Positions 7,627 to 16,380 of a stretch of DNA of 43,710 bases are shown here, in pieces. The notes below the pieces were generated by a model, which was given only the letters and a program-made list of their open reading frames with translations, was not told where the DNA came from and did not search any database. The position numbers and the translations under genes were made by a program. The stretch's first letter is position 1. Each line of letters starts with the position of its first letter. Source of the stretch: Deltaproteobacteria bacterium (GTDB taxonomy: Bacteria; Desulfobacterota; Desulfobaccia; Desulfobaccales; Desulfobaccaceae); contig JAFDGA010000017.1 in the NCBI GenBank assembly GCA_019309545.1, positions 1-43,710 on the forward strand. The letters run 5' to 3'.

Positions 7627-8331
7627 ATGAAAACCAAAAACCTGCTTCTTGGATTATTTCTCCTGATATCGTTTGGGGTGGTTCTCTTTCTGATCTTTAT
7701 GCCGATATTTGGAGACGGCAAAAACGGGCTGGAGTATACCGATGATTTTTTCAACCGCTTGGCCAAAGGCTCTAGCAACTACATGAACGACATGCGCAAG
7801 ATAGCCCAACCCTTGGTGGGCACCCCCGTGGTTGCGGAAATAACCCTGGGGTCTCCCGAAAATGCTAAGAAGGCCGAGATCCTCTTTAGCCAGGCCGGGG
7901 CCCAGGTGGAAGCCGCCGGCCCAGTGTTAAAAATAAACGGCGATCTTGGCAAGATCCTCCTAAAAGCGGTGGATGATGCCGAAGCCCTGTTCAACAACCG
8001 GGGAGAGGAACTCCGGGCCAAATATCACTATAACTCCAAGGAGGTTGTGAAAACCTGGTGGGTCTCCCTAAATAACCTGGCTGCATCCTTGAAAAAACAG
8101 AAAAAGTTTAAACAGTACAAAGTCGTGGGCGAGGTCCAGAAGCGGGCGCTGGAGCCGGGATATAACTTTTTCGGCGTTACCCCGGCCAAGGTAGCCGACA
8201 ATGCAGGCATGCTCACCTTTTTGTTGATTTTCTATGTGGTCTATACCCTGTGGTTCGGTTTCGGCATTTATGAGCTGTTCGAAGGGCTCGGCCTGAGCAT
8301 GGAAAAGCCGGTCAGCAAAGAAGAGGTCTGA
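7627..8331 (+). CDS. Membrane-anchored protein linked to TauE, unknown function
   Basis: 234 residues with one hydrophobic helix at each end (about 7-27 and 196-215) and a soluble central domain of about 165 residues that should face the periplasm if both ends are cytoplasmic. The centre is rich in Lys, Ala and Glu and contains NYMNDMRKIAQ and a paired WW near residue 140. The C-terminal helix continues into an aromatic FGFGIYELFEG stretch. I do not recognise the family. It starts 3 bases after the TauE stop and is followed by a terminator, so it is the last gene of the unit and probably a partner of the permease. Confidence 0.7.
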   Translation: MKTKNLLLGLFLLISFGVVLFLIFMPIFGDGKNGLEYTDDFFNRLAKGSSNYMNDMRKIAQPLVGTPVVAEITLGSPENAKKAEILFSQAGAQVEAAGPVLKINGDLGKILLKAVDDAEALFNNRGEELRAKYHYNSKEVVKTWWVSLNNLAASLKKQKKFKQYKVVGEVQKRALEPGYNFFGVTPAKVADNAGMLTFLLIFYVVYTLWFGFGIYELFEGLGLSMEKPVSKEEV

Positions 8332-8369
8332 CCAGAGCTCTTAGCATCACCGCAGCGGCGCAGCGAGTG

Positions 8370-8423
8370 GCCAGGGATCGCCGGCAAGTTGGGATCCCTG
8401 GCTCTGTTCATTATTTTTTGTTA
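8370..8423 (+). terminator. Intrinsic terminator after the TauE unit
   Basis: GCCAGGGATC pairs perfectly with GATCCCTGGC across a 13-base loop, followed within 9 bases by a T-rich tract ending in TTTTTTG. This closes the 6310-8331 unit. A TATAAT box at 8422-8427 could start the next one, but a good -35 is lacking. Confidence 0.7.
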
Positions 8424-8477
8424 TAATTAAAAAAATTTTGTCTTAGCGGCGCATTCTTTCTGAAGAGGAGAAAGCTG

Positions 8478-10514
8478 GTGTCATGGTGGCGGCGTCTTTT
8501 CAGAAAAGACCAAACAATCCGGACAGCCCCCCGGCCGTTGAGCCGTAAAGAACAATATCAAAGAAAGGTCCAGCTCTATTCCGAGATATTGACCACCACC
8601 ACTGCGGCGCTCGAGGTTATGGCCCAGATGCAGGCCCGTCTGCATAGGGAGGATTATTTCAGCCCTGCCTATATTAAATTAAATTGGGCTATCGTATCAG
8701 ACTATGTCCGCGGGGTGATAAATGCTCTGAAAAGGTTTAGCAGGGGTCGGTATTTTGAAGTGGCCGCGCTGTTTGCCAGAATAGCCGATCAGATTAACGA
8801 TGAATTAACCCCGAAATTGCGGTATGAATTTTATACCAAGGACCTGTTATTTGAGAAGCACACTCTCTCCACTCCAGAGTTGTTATCCAGCGGCGTAGCT
8901 TATCGGGCTAAAGATGAAGAGAATACCGAGGCGCTGATCATCAAAGCGGTGTGGGGCTGGTGGCCGGCGGTTCAGCATGGGACTGTGCCTGCCAAACGGT
9001 ACAAAGTAGCCCAGGGTCGGGTAACGGAGTTAACCTCTCCCGAAACCGGCCCTCAGGAGCAATGGCTGACTTACCACCCTGAACAGGGTTTTTATATGGC
9101 AACCCTGCCTGAAAAATTTAAAGGGGAACCCTGTCTCCAGGAGACCGAAGCCTTAAAAATTGCGGATTACTATCATATATTGAGTACTAATTATCCCAAC
9201 CTCGAGGAATTGGAGTGGGGTTTGGGTTCTAACCGGGAGGTCATCATCCTGCGAAGCATTCCCTCCGGGAGGCCATCCTTTCAGGACTCAACCGCTGGTC
9301 AGGGCCCCGACCGATTGTTGATTTCACATGGAATAACGATCTATCCCGGTCTGGCCTCGGGACCCGCCTTTCGGATCGACGTTGACCGCTGGCCAGACAG
9401 TCTGGATATTCCGGATGGGGCTGTCCTCATCGCCAATAAACCGGCACTAGGCCTGGTGCCGCTGTTACCCAAGGCGGCGGCTTTGGTGGTGGAAACTGGC
9501 CAGCCGCATAATCATTTGGCTTTTTTGATTCGAGAGCGGCGCTTGCCGACTATCTTTGATACCGGCGATGATACCTCCCATATTAGCCAAGGCATGATTA
9601 TCACGGTCGATGCCCAGCGCCTCCAGGTGTCCGCCGGCCGCGGGGAAACCCTTCTCCCAGCGGAACCGGCCGGCAACTCTGATCACCTCCTGGCCCAAAA
9701 AATGCTGGCGCGGGTGAGCCCCCGGCTTTTTTCCTTGCATCTAGGGCCGGCAAATCAGCCTCTGGCCCCCGAGGGCTGTCAAAGCCTTCATGACCTGCTC
9801 TATTATACGTCGGAAATCTGCAGAAATGAGATGTTCTGCCTTAGCCTGAGTGGTGAAGTCGGCAAAAAGGACGCGGTCAACTTAGTCACCGGTCGATTGG
9901 TCCCCATTGTCGTCGTTGATGCGGGCGGCAGTTTATCCGTCGAACGACCGTCGATAACCTTGGAAGATGTCCGTTCCATTCCCTTCCGGGCCTTTCTAGA
10001 AGGAATGATGTCCATTCCCTGGCCCAAGGCCCGGCCGTTGGATGTCAAGGGATTCATTTCGGTCATCGGGGTAACCTCGACCACGCCCCAGGCCGAAGAC
10101 CAGTTGCGGAAAATCAGCTTTGCCCTGCTATCCGAAGATTATATGAATTTCAGCCTCTGCCTGGGGTATCATGCCTCCACCATCGAGGCCTATGTCAGTG
10201 ATAATTTGGACCACAATTACATCCGTTTTCACTACCAGGGGGGCGCGGCTTCATTAGAGCGCCGCGTGCGCCGGCTGCAACTCATCGGGGAAATCTTAGC
10301 TCAGTTAGGATTTAAGGTTACGGTCACTGGTGACTTGCTTGACGGCCTACAAGTTGGAGATCCAGGGCCGAGGCTACTCAAAAAATTAGAAATCCTGGGA
10401 CGCTTGGAAGTGTTTACCAAGCAGATGGATATGGTGATGTCGGACGATGCCGCAGTTTCAGGTTATGTAATCGATTTTTTGGAAAAGCATTGCGGGGAGC
10501 ACCAGGTTCACTAA
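8478..10514 (+). CDS. PEP-synthase-like protein A, ATP-binding region incomplete
   Basis: 678 residues, paralogous to the split protein at 13802-16380. Order: a helical N-terminal domain (about 25-115); a fragment matching only the distal half of the pyruvate-phosphate-dikinase ATP-grasp domain (SSGVAYRAKD, AVWGWWPAVQHGT); a swivelling phospho-His-like domain (about 275-390) with GQPHNHLAFLIRE where the family has SH(L/A)AxxARE, so the His is kept; and a C-terminal region of about 270 residues shared with the paralogue (VKGFISVIG, SLCLGYHASTIEAYVS, YIRFHYQGGAA). The phosphate-binding GGKxANL and RSSAxxED motifs are missing, so ATP use is doubtful. No PEP-binding barrel is recognisable. The GTG start has GAGGAG 7 bases upstream. 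It leads a cluster with a sensor kinase and two receivers; function unknown. Confidence 0.75.
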   Translation: MSWWRRLFRKDQTIRTAPRPLSRKEQYQRKVQLYSEILTTTTAALEVMAQMQARLHREDYFSPAYIKLNWAIVSDYVRGVINALKRFSRGRYFEVAALFARIADQINDELTPKLRYEFYTKDLLFEKHTLSTPELLSSGVAYRAKDEENTEALIIKAVWGWWPAVQHGTVPAKRYKVAQGRVTELTSPETGPQEQWLTYHPEQGFYMATLPEKFKGEPCLQETEALKIADYYHILSTNYPNLEELEWGLGSNREVIILRSIPSGRPSFQDSTAGQGPDRLLISHGITIYPGLASGPAFRIDVDRWPDSLDIPDGAVLIANKPALGLVPLLPKAAALVVETGQPHNHLAFLIRERRLPTIFDTGDDTSHISQGMIITVDAQRLQVSAGRGETLLPAEPAGNSDHLLAQKMLARVSPRLFSLHLGPANQPLAPEGCQSLHDLLYYTSEICRNEMFCLSLSGEVGKKDAVNLVTGRLVPIVVVDAGGSLSVERPSITLEDVRSIPFRAFLEGMMSIPWPKARPLDVKGFISVIGVTSTTPQAEDQLRKISFALLSEDYMNFSLCLGYHASTIEAYVSDNLDHNYIRFHYQGGAASLERRVRRLQLIGEILAQLGFKVTVTGDLLDGLQVGDPGPRLLKKLEILGRLEVFTKQMDMVMSDDAAVSGYVIDFLEKHCGEHQVH

Positions 10515-10582
10515 TAAGATAATGGCTTACGCCTTGATTGACCCCAGCCAGACCTTGCGATCAACAGGTCCTCAAACACCAG

Positions 10583-12784
10583 ATGTTTAATATCATTTCT
10601 AAGAAAGTATATTTAATTGTCATCACCCTTACGGTGATATTGTTGGCCGGGGCCTTTATTTTTGGCTTGCTCTCGGCTGAGAAGATGAGAGATATCATCA
10701 GCGAGCAATTCAACCAACAACAGTTGACCATTGCCAAAGGGGTAGCCTCGGATATCGAGGATAAGATTTTTTATTTGAAAGGAGAATTACATACCCTGAA
10801 CCTGTCCCCATCGGTGCAGTATTTGGAGGTTTCCTGGCCTAATCGGATGCGGATCACCATGGCCAACGTCAGCAATCTGGGGGTCATCGGCATAGGCCTG
10901 TTGGATGCTGAGGGACGACAGATTTATTGGGTAAATGCCCAGGGTGAGAGTCGGGTTATCAAAGGAAATTACTCCCAATCCGAGCTTCTCGCCTGGGCCA
11001 AGCAGCCGGAGCACCGGAATCAAATCATCTTCCAGAGGACCGGGACATTTCTTCATTCTACCCGCAAGCAAAATCCTTACCTGGTCATTTTTACCCCCAC
11101 CTATCAGATCTCCCTGGATGCCAGTCATCCTCAAGCTACGGGTCGTTTTGCCGGCTGCCTCTATTTTCTGGTCGATCCTTACCAATTAATCCAAAAACTT
11201 ACCAAGGACATTAGGTCGGGTCACAGTGGATATGCCTGGGTGATCGATAGTCGGGGGTATTTCATTTATCATCCTGAAGAGGGATTCATTGGCAGGTCTG
11301 CTTTTGAAGTCCGGGAGCAAAGGGCTCCCAAGATCTCTTTTGCGGAGATCAACAAAATCCAGCGGGAAAAGATGCTTGCCGGACAAGAGGGCGTTTCCTG
11401 GTACTGGAGCGGCTGGCACCGAGGTATCGTTAGAAAAATGAAAAAATTCATCGCCTACGCTCCCATCATCTTGAAGGGCGACAATGGCCGGATTATCTGG
11501 TCAGTGGCCGTGGTGGCCCCCCAAAGTGAAGTGGAAGGGGCCATTCATGACGTTTATATCCGACAGTTTTTACTGCAAGGGGTGGTCATTTTCATTATCA
11601 TCCTGGGAGGCGGGACAGTAATTTATTACGAGAGCCGCTGGTCGGCGGCTTTGGAAAAAGAGGTGCACACCAAAACCGCGGCCCTGGAAAAATCCAAGAA
11701 TGAACTGGCCAAGTCCGAGAAGCTCTATAAATCTCTGGTTGAGTCTGCCGAGGATGCCATCTTAAATGTTGACGCCAAAGGAGAAATTGTGTCCATAAAC
11801 CCCTATGGGGCGAAAATTTTAGGCTACACCCCGCAGGGCATTATGGGCAAAACTATCAGCGATGTGTTTCCGGGAAACACCAAAGCGGAACTCAATCGCT
11901 TGGTGGAGGAAGTAATTGCCCAAAAACAGGGGCAACGTGCTACCGAGGAATTAACCATCGGGGGCAAGGAGTACTTTTTTAATTTCAATTTAACCCCTAT
12001 CCGGGAAAATGACCGGGTTCTGAGCGTCATGATTATCGGCCATGATATTACGAGCCAGAAAAAATTTGAGGAACAATTATATCATACGGAAAAATTGGCT
12101 TCCTTGGGGCAACTGGCCGCCGGGGTGGCCCATGAGATTAACAACCCGCTGGCCATTATTTTAGGTTTTGCCGATATGCTGCTAGAAAAAATAGATGAAA
12201 ACTCTAAGGAATACAATATCATAAAAACTATCGAGCGGCAAGGTAACAATTGCAAGAAGATTGTTGAAAATTTAATGACTTTTGCACGTGCCCCGGAGAA
12301 AGATCAATATGACACCGATGTCAATCGCAGCGTGGAAACGGTCTTGGAAGTAGTCAAGAATACCCTGCTGACCAAAAAAGTGAAGTATCATCTTGATCTT
12401 GCCGAGGGGCTGCCCAAAGCTCGAGGCGATGCCGCGCAGTTACAGCAGGTTGTCTTAAACCTCATTAACAACGCGGTCATGGCTATGCCGCAAGGCGGTC
12501 ACTTAACTATCAGCACCCGCCTTAATTCTAAGCATGATAGGGTTGAAATCGTCTTTGCTGATACTGGTGAGGGGATCAAAAAAGAAAACCTGCCAAAAAT
12601 TTATGATCCATTTTTTACCACTCGCAAGGTCGGCGAAGGGACGGGATTGGGTCTGTCCGTCAGTTATGCGATTATCACTAAATTCGGCGGCACCATTACC
12701 TGTGAGAGCAAAACCAAAGAAGAGAGCAAAGATCATACAAGCGGTACTAAGTTTACGATTACCCTCCCAATAGCCCAACTATAA
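10583..12784 (+). CDS. Cache-PAS sensor histidine kinase
   Basis: About 733 residues. A helix near residues 8-30 and another near 330-350 enclose a large extracytoplasmic sensor of the double-Cache type (GHSGYAWVIDSRGYFIYHP is a typical membrane-proximal Cache segment). A short coiled coil leads into a PAS domain (SLVESAEDAILNVDAKGEIV), then HisKA with the phospho-acceptor in GVAHEINNPLAIILG, N box NLINNAVMAMPQGG, G1 DTGEGI and G2 GTGLGLSVSY. An alternative TTG at 10538 would add 15 polar residues and has no ribosome site. It sits between PEP-synthase-like protein A and two lone receivers, its likely partners. Cache domains usually bind small carboxylates or amino acids; the ligand here is unknown. 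Confidence 0.88.
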   Translation: MFNIISKKVYLIVITLTVILLAGAFIFGLLSAEKMRDIISEQFNQQQLTIAKGVASDIEDKIFYLKGELHTLNLSPSVQYLEVSWPNRMRITMANVSNLGVIGIGLLDAEGRQIYWVNAQGESRVIKGNYSQSELLAWAKQPEHRNQIIFQRTGTFLHSTRKQNPYLVIFTPTYQISLDASHPQATGRFAGCLYFLVDPYQLIQKLTKDIRSGHSGYAWVIDSRGYFIYHPEEGFIGRSAFEVREQRAPKISFAEINKIQREKMLAGQEGVSWYWSGWHRGIVRKMKKFIAYAPIILKGDNGRIIWSVAVVAPQSEVEGAIHDVYIRQFLLQGVVIFIIILGGGTVIYYESRWSAALEKEVHTKTAALEKSKNELAKSEKLYKSLVESAEDAILNVDAKGEIVSINPYGAKILGYTPQGIMGKTISDVFPGNTKAELNRLVEEVIAQKQGQRATEELTIGGKEYFFNFNLTPIRENDRVLSVMIIGHDITSQKKFEEQLYHTEKLASLGQLAAGVAHEINNPLAIILGFADMLLEKIDENSKEYNIIKTIERQGNNCKKIVENLMTFARAPEKDQYDTDVNRSVETVLEVVKNTLLTKKVKYHLDLAEGLPKARGDAAQLQQVVLNLINNAVMAMPQGGHLTISTRLNSKHDRVEIVFADTGEGIKKENLPKIYDPFFTTRKVGEGTGLGLSVSYAIITKFGGTITCESKTKEESKDHTSGTKFTITLPIAQL

Positions 12785-12814
12785 GGGACTAAAGCCAAGC
12801 AACAGGGGGTGGCC

Positions 12815-13228
12815 ATGTCTGCTAAGATCCTCATTATTGATGATGAGACTGACATGTTAGTCATGCTCAAAATGCTCATCACTGACAAGACCCCCCATGA
12901 GGTGGTTACTACCAATAACCCCATCGAGGTCGAGGAACTTCTGTCCGAAAATGATTTTAATATTGTCATTACTGATCTAAAGATGCCCATGATGGATGGA
13001 ATTGAAGTTTTGGAAGCGGTGAAAAAGAAAGACCCGGATATTCCGGTGATTATGATTACCGCTTTCGGCACCCTGGAGGCAGCTCAAGAAGCGGTCCACC
13101 GGGGAGCCTATGATTTTATTACCAAGCCCTTTCGTAAAGAACAGATTCTGGTGGCCCTGGAGCGGGCTCTGGAGTGGCAACGAATAGTCAAGGAGAACCG
13201 GAACTTAAAAAGCCGGATAGAGGAATAA
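12815..13228 (+). CDS. Stand-alone receiver protein 1
   Basis: A 137-residue CheY-like receiver with acidic residues in IIDDETDM, acceptor Asp in VITDLKMPMMDG, Thr in MITAFGT and Lys in ITKPFRKEQ, then a helical tail ending in RNLKSRIEE without a DNA-binding domain. The ATG at 12815 follows GGGGGTGG; a GTG at 12809 lies within that site. It begins 30 bases after the sensor kinase and closely resembles the receiver at 13390 (shared TKPFRKEQIL). It probably passes phosphate from the kinase to a protein partner rather than to DNA. Confidence 0.85.
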   Translation: MSAKILIIDDETDMLVMLKMLITDKTPHEVVTTNNPIEVEELLSENDFNIVITDLKMPMMDGIEVLEAVKKKDPDIPVIMITAFGTLEAAQEAVHRGAYDFITKPFRKEQILVALERALEWQRIVKENRNLKSRIEE

Positions 13229-13389
13229 GGCACCCTGCTGCTGATCGTGGCTTTTAGCGGATTAACCGGGTGGACCCGCCCGAATCTCAGGGTCGTGACC
13301 AGCTTAAGTTTTGCCATTAGCTAAATTACGAGCGGTTGAACTGAAGCTAATTTGATGGTGCCTAAATTTTGTTGCGAAGGAGTTCCGTA

Positions 13390-13776
13390 ATGTCAGCAAC
13401 CATTGTAATTGTTGATGATGAACCAGATCTTCTGGATCTGCTGAAATTCATTCTAACCGAGAAGACCAATCATAAGGTACTTACAACCAGTGACCCGCAC
13501 CAGGCAGTTGCATGGTGTAAGACGTATGGCGCTGATTTAGTCATAAGCGATCTGCGCATGCCCGAAATGGAAGGCATCGAGTTATTGAAAATTATCAAGC
13601 AGATTGACCCCAATTTGCCGCTGATTATCATTACGGCCTTTGGAACCATCGAGTCGGCTGTGGAAGCTATGCGGCACAAAGCTTTTGATTATATTACCAA
13701 GCCCTTTAGAAAAGAGCAGATTCTGATGACCGTCGACAAAGCGCTCAAATGGCGTCAGGCGCAAGCGGAAACCTGA
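13390..13776 (+). CDS. Stand-alone receiver protein 2
   Basis: A 128-residue receiver with IVDDEPDLLD, acceptor Asp in VISDLRMPEMEG, Thr in IITAFGT and Lys in ITKPFRKEQ; no output domain. AAGGAG stands 7 bases before the ATG, which settles the start. It is similar along its whole length to receiver 1 and lies 25 bases before the second PEP-synthase-like gene, so the order protein A, kinase, receiver, receiver, protein B forms one cluster. The 161-base gap before it holds nothing I recognise. Confidence 0.85.
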   Translation: MSATIVIVDDEPDLLDLLKFILTEKTNHKVLTTSDPHQAVAWCKTYGADLVISDLRMPEMEGIELLKIIKQIDPNLPLIIITAFGTIESAVEAMRHKAFDYITKPFRKEQILMTVDKALKWRQAQAET

Positions 13777-13801
13777 ACTCTTTGGGCCTGGCGACTTACT
13801 G

Positions 13802-14395
13802 GTGGACTCCTTGAGAATTTTTGGGTTCTTGAAAAGAAAAAAGCCTCTCGCCGCCGAAGGCGGAGAGGATCTGTTTAAGAAAAAGTACCAAAGCTTCAAG
13901 AAACTTTTGGAAGCCAATAATGCTGCCCTGGAAATCATGTCGCGCCTGGAGACGGTCTCCGAGGCCGATTTTGTCTTTGACATGCAGTATATTCGTACCA
14001 AGAGCGACCTGATCTTGGAAAAATGCCAAGAAATCATCAACGAGCTCAACATCCTGGGCAATGGCCGCTATGCCGACCTGATTCCGGTTTACGAAACCAT
14101 AAAAACGAAGGTTCAAAATGAGGTGGCAGGCCGAGTGGCCCAAACCACAGGCTCATTGGCCATGCCGCTGAGCCAGGTAGACCGGCGCCATCTCGGGCAG
14201 GTGGGCGGCAAAAATGCCAATCTGGGGGAAATTAAAAATCGTTTGCAGCTGCCCACCCCGGATGGTTTTGTGTTAACGCTCGAGGCTTATCGCCTGGTCC
14301 TGGCTGAAAATCAATTGGACCAGCCATTGAAGATTTTTCTCCAGGAGGTCGATACCGCCAACCTGGAGTTACTCACGGAAAATGCCGACAGATAA
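13802..14395 (+). CDS. PEP-synthase-like protein B, N-terminal part (before frameshift)
   Basis: 197 residues: a basic N-terminus, a helical domain (about 25-115) matching the N-terminus of protein A (NAALEIMSRLE against TAALEVMAQMQ), and the first part of an ATP-grasp domain with VGGKNANLGEI, the phosphate-binding lysine motif of pyruvate phosphate dikinase and PEP synthase. The frame stops at TAA 14393-14395, in mid-domain. Stepping back one base there continues into the open frame that carries the remainder of the protein, so one base appears to have been lost. GTG 13802 and TTG 13811 are both possible starts. No slippery sequence is seen, so this may be a disrupted gene, an assembly error or a gene read in two pieces. 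Confidence 0.65.
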   Translation: MDSLRIFGFLKRKKPLAAEGGEDLFKKKYQSFKKLLEANNAALEIMSRLETVSEADFVFDMQYIRTKSDLILEKCQEIINELNILGNGRYADLIPVYETIKTKVQNEVAGRVAQTTGSLAMPLSQVDRRHLGQVGGKNANLGEIKNRLQLPTPDGFVLTLEAYRLVLAENQLDQPLKIFLQEVDTANLELLTENADR

Positions 14396-14406
14396 GGGAA
14401 AGGATC

Positions 14407-16380
14407 TTGCAGGCCGAAATCCCCGCCCGCCTAGCCGATGAGGTCAACCAACACTATCATCGGTTAGCCAAAACCCTGGGCTACCAACCGCATCTGGCCC
14501 TGCGCAGCAGCGCCTTGTATGAAGATCAAGAATATTCTTTTGCAGGGCAATTCATTACCAAACTGAATGTTACTCTACCAGAATTCTTTCCAAGTTATCT
14601 GGAAGTCCTGGCCAGTCAATTTTCTCCTAACGCCCTAATATATTTGTTACAGAAAGGATTGTCTTATCGCGAGTTAGGCATGAGTGTGGGTTGCCTGGCC
14701 ATGGTACCGGCTCGAGCCAGCGGCGTCCTTTTCACCGTGGACCCTACTGGCAGCCGCGAGGAGGTGATGGTGGTTGACGCGGTCTGGGGGTTGGGCCCTA
14801 CTGTGGTGGAAGGCACTTTGATTCCAGACCGCTATCTGCTCTCCAAAAAACCGGAAATCTCGGTAGTATCACAACACATCAGCCCTAAACCCTTTCGCCT
14901 CACGGCCGCTGCCGCAGAGGGGGGAATTACCCAAGAAGCTGTACCTGAACCGGAGAATTATCAACCAGCCTTGACCCAGGAAGAGTTGCTGCAGTTGGGC
15001 CGCTATGGCCTCCGGTTGGAAGAATATTTCGGGGAGCCACAAGACATCGAATTTGCAGTAGATCCGTGGCGACAGATAGTGCTCTTGCAGTCACGACCTT
15101 TGACCTTGTTGCAACCTCTGCCGGAAGCTTTTCCATCTGCTCAAGTCAAGGATAATCCCATTCTGATTGATGGTGGCACCGTGGCCTGTTTTGGGGTGGC
15201 GTCCGGGCCTGCTTTTGTCGTTCAAAAAGACGAAGATTTAGCCCGGTTCCCGGAAGGCGGGGTATTAGTGGCCCGCTATAGTTCGGCACGTTACGGCGCG
15301 GTGCTGCATAAAGCCAGAGCTATGGTATTGGATATCGGCAGCGCCACCTCTCATCTGGCTATTTTGGCTCGGGAGTATAAGGTCCCCACCCTGGTCGATA
15401 CCGAAAAAGCCACGCAAGTCTTACAGACCGGCCAGGAAATCACCGTGGATGCGAACAATCTGCGGGTTTATCAGGGTCGGGTGGAAGAATTGCTTCAGAC
15501 TCCGCCCCCGCAGCCTTCCCGGTTTACGGAGACCCCCATTTATGTCACCCTACGCCGGGTATTGCGTTGGATTACCCCTCTCAATATGACCGATCCGAAA
15601 TTGAGCAATTTTACTCCGGCCTCTTGTCAAACTCTTCATGACATAACCCGCTTTGCCCACCAGATGGCCATAGCCGAGATGTTTGAACTGGGCGAACAGG
15701 CCAGGCAGGAAGAAGCCTTTATGGTGCGTTTGAAGACTGCCATTCCGCTGAATCTTTACCTCATCGATTTGGGAGGGGGCATTCAAAAGGACCGCCGGGC
15801 CAAATTTGTTCCGCCCGAGGCCATAACCTCTATCCCGATGCGGGCCCTGTGGAAAGGCATCAGCCACCCCGAGGTCTCCTGGGCGGGACCGATTCCCATA
15901 GATATGAAGGGGCTTTACTCGGTGTTCTCTCGGTCGCTGGCTGCGCCCGCGCCGCAGAATGCCGACTTCTGGCTGCGCACCCTGGCCATTGTGTCAAAGC
16001 ATTATCTAAATTTCAGCTCACGGTTAGGATATCACTTCGCTACCATCGATGCCTACGTGAGCGAGGTGCGGAACGATAATTACATCAGCTTTCGATTTAA
16101 GGGAGGCGCGGCGGATGAACACCGCCGGGGGCTCAGAGCCCGATTCCTTGGCGTTATTCTCACAAAACTGGATTTTGACGTAGAAATTACCGGAGATCTG
16201 GTAGTGGCCCGGCTGGGGAAATACCCTCAAGTTCTGATGGAAGAGAAGCTCGATCTGCTCGGCAGGCTGATGGCCTGCGCTCGCCAGCGGGATATGGTCA
16301 TGGGTGATGAGAAGACGGTGGATAGATATATCCAGGCCTTCCTGGAGGGGAATTACCGGTTTACCGGTGAACCTGGTTAA
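14407..16380 (+). CDS. PEP-synthase-like protein B, main part (after frameshift)
   Basis: 657 residues in the -1 frame relative to 13802. It carries the rest of the ATP-grasp domain: LALRSSALYEDQEYSFAGQ, then ASGVLFTVDPTG, DAVWGLGPTVVEGT and EPQDIEFAVD ending in LLQSRPLTLL. Next is the swivelling domain with the phospho-His candidate in SATSHLAILARE (about residue 317), then a C-terminal region of about 270 residues shared with protein A (DMKGLYSVF, YLNFSSRLGYHFATIDAYVS, NYISFRFKGGAAD). The PEP/pyruvate-binding barrel of true PEP synthases is not recognisable, so the acceptor of the phospho-His is unknown. A TTG at 14407 with AAGGA just before could allow re-initiation after the stop at 14395. 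The stop overlaps the convergent protease gene. Confidence 0.7.
   Translation: MQAEIPARLADEVNQHYHRLAKTLGYQPHLALRSSALYEDQEYSFAGQFITKLNVTLPEFFPSYLEVLASQFSPNALIYLLQKGLSYRELGMSVGCLAMVPARASGVLFTVDPTGSREEVMVVDAVWGLGPTVVEGTLIPDRYLLSKKPEISVVSQHISPKPFRLTAAAAEGGITQEAVPEPENYQPALTQEELLQLGRYGLRLEEYFGEPQDIEFAVDPWRQIVLLQSRPLTLLQPLPEAFPSAQVKDNPILIDGGTVACFGVASGPAFVVQKDEDLARFPEGGVLVARYSSARYGAVLHKARAMVLDIGSATSHLAILAREYKVPTLVDTEKATQVLQTGQEITVDANNLRVYQGRVEELLQTPPPQPSRFTETPIYVTLRRVLRWITPLNMTDPKLSNFTPASCQTLHDITRFAHQMAIAEMFELGEQARQEEAFMVRLKTAIPLNLYLIDLGGGIQKDRRAKFVPPEAITSIPMRALWKGISHPEVSWAGPIPIDMKGLYSVFSRSLAAPAPQNADFWLRTLAIVSKHYLNFSSRLGYHFATIDAYVSEVRNDNYISFRFKGGAADEHRRGLRARFLGVILTKLDFDVEITGDLVVARLGKYPQVLMEEKLDLLGRLMACARQRDMVMGDEKTVDRYIQAFLEGNYRFTGEPG

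Noticed and set aside
14380-14420. Programmed frameshift in the PEP-synthase-like gene
   Set aside because: No slippery heptamer, stimulatory hairpin or upstream ribosome-like signal is seen, unlike the chelatase site.
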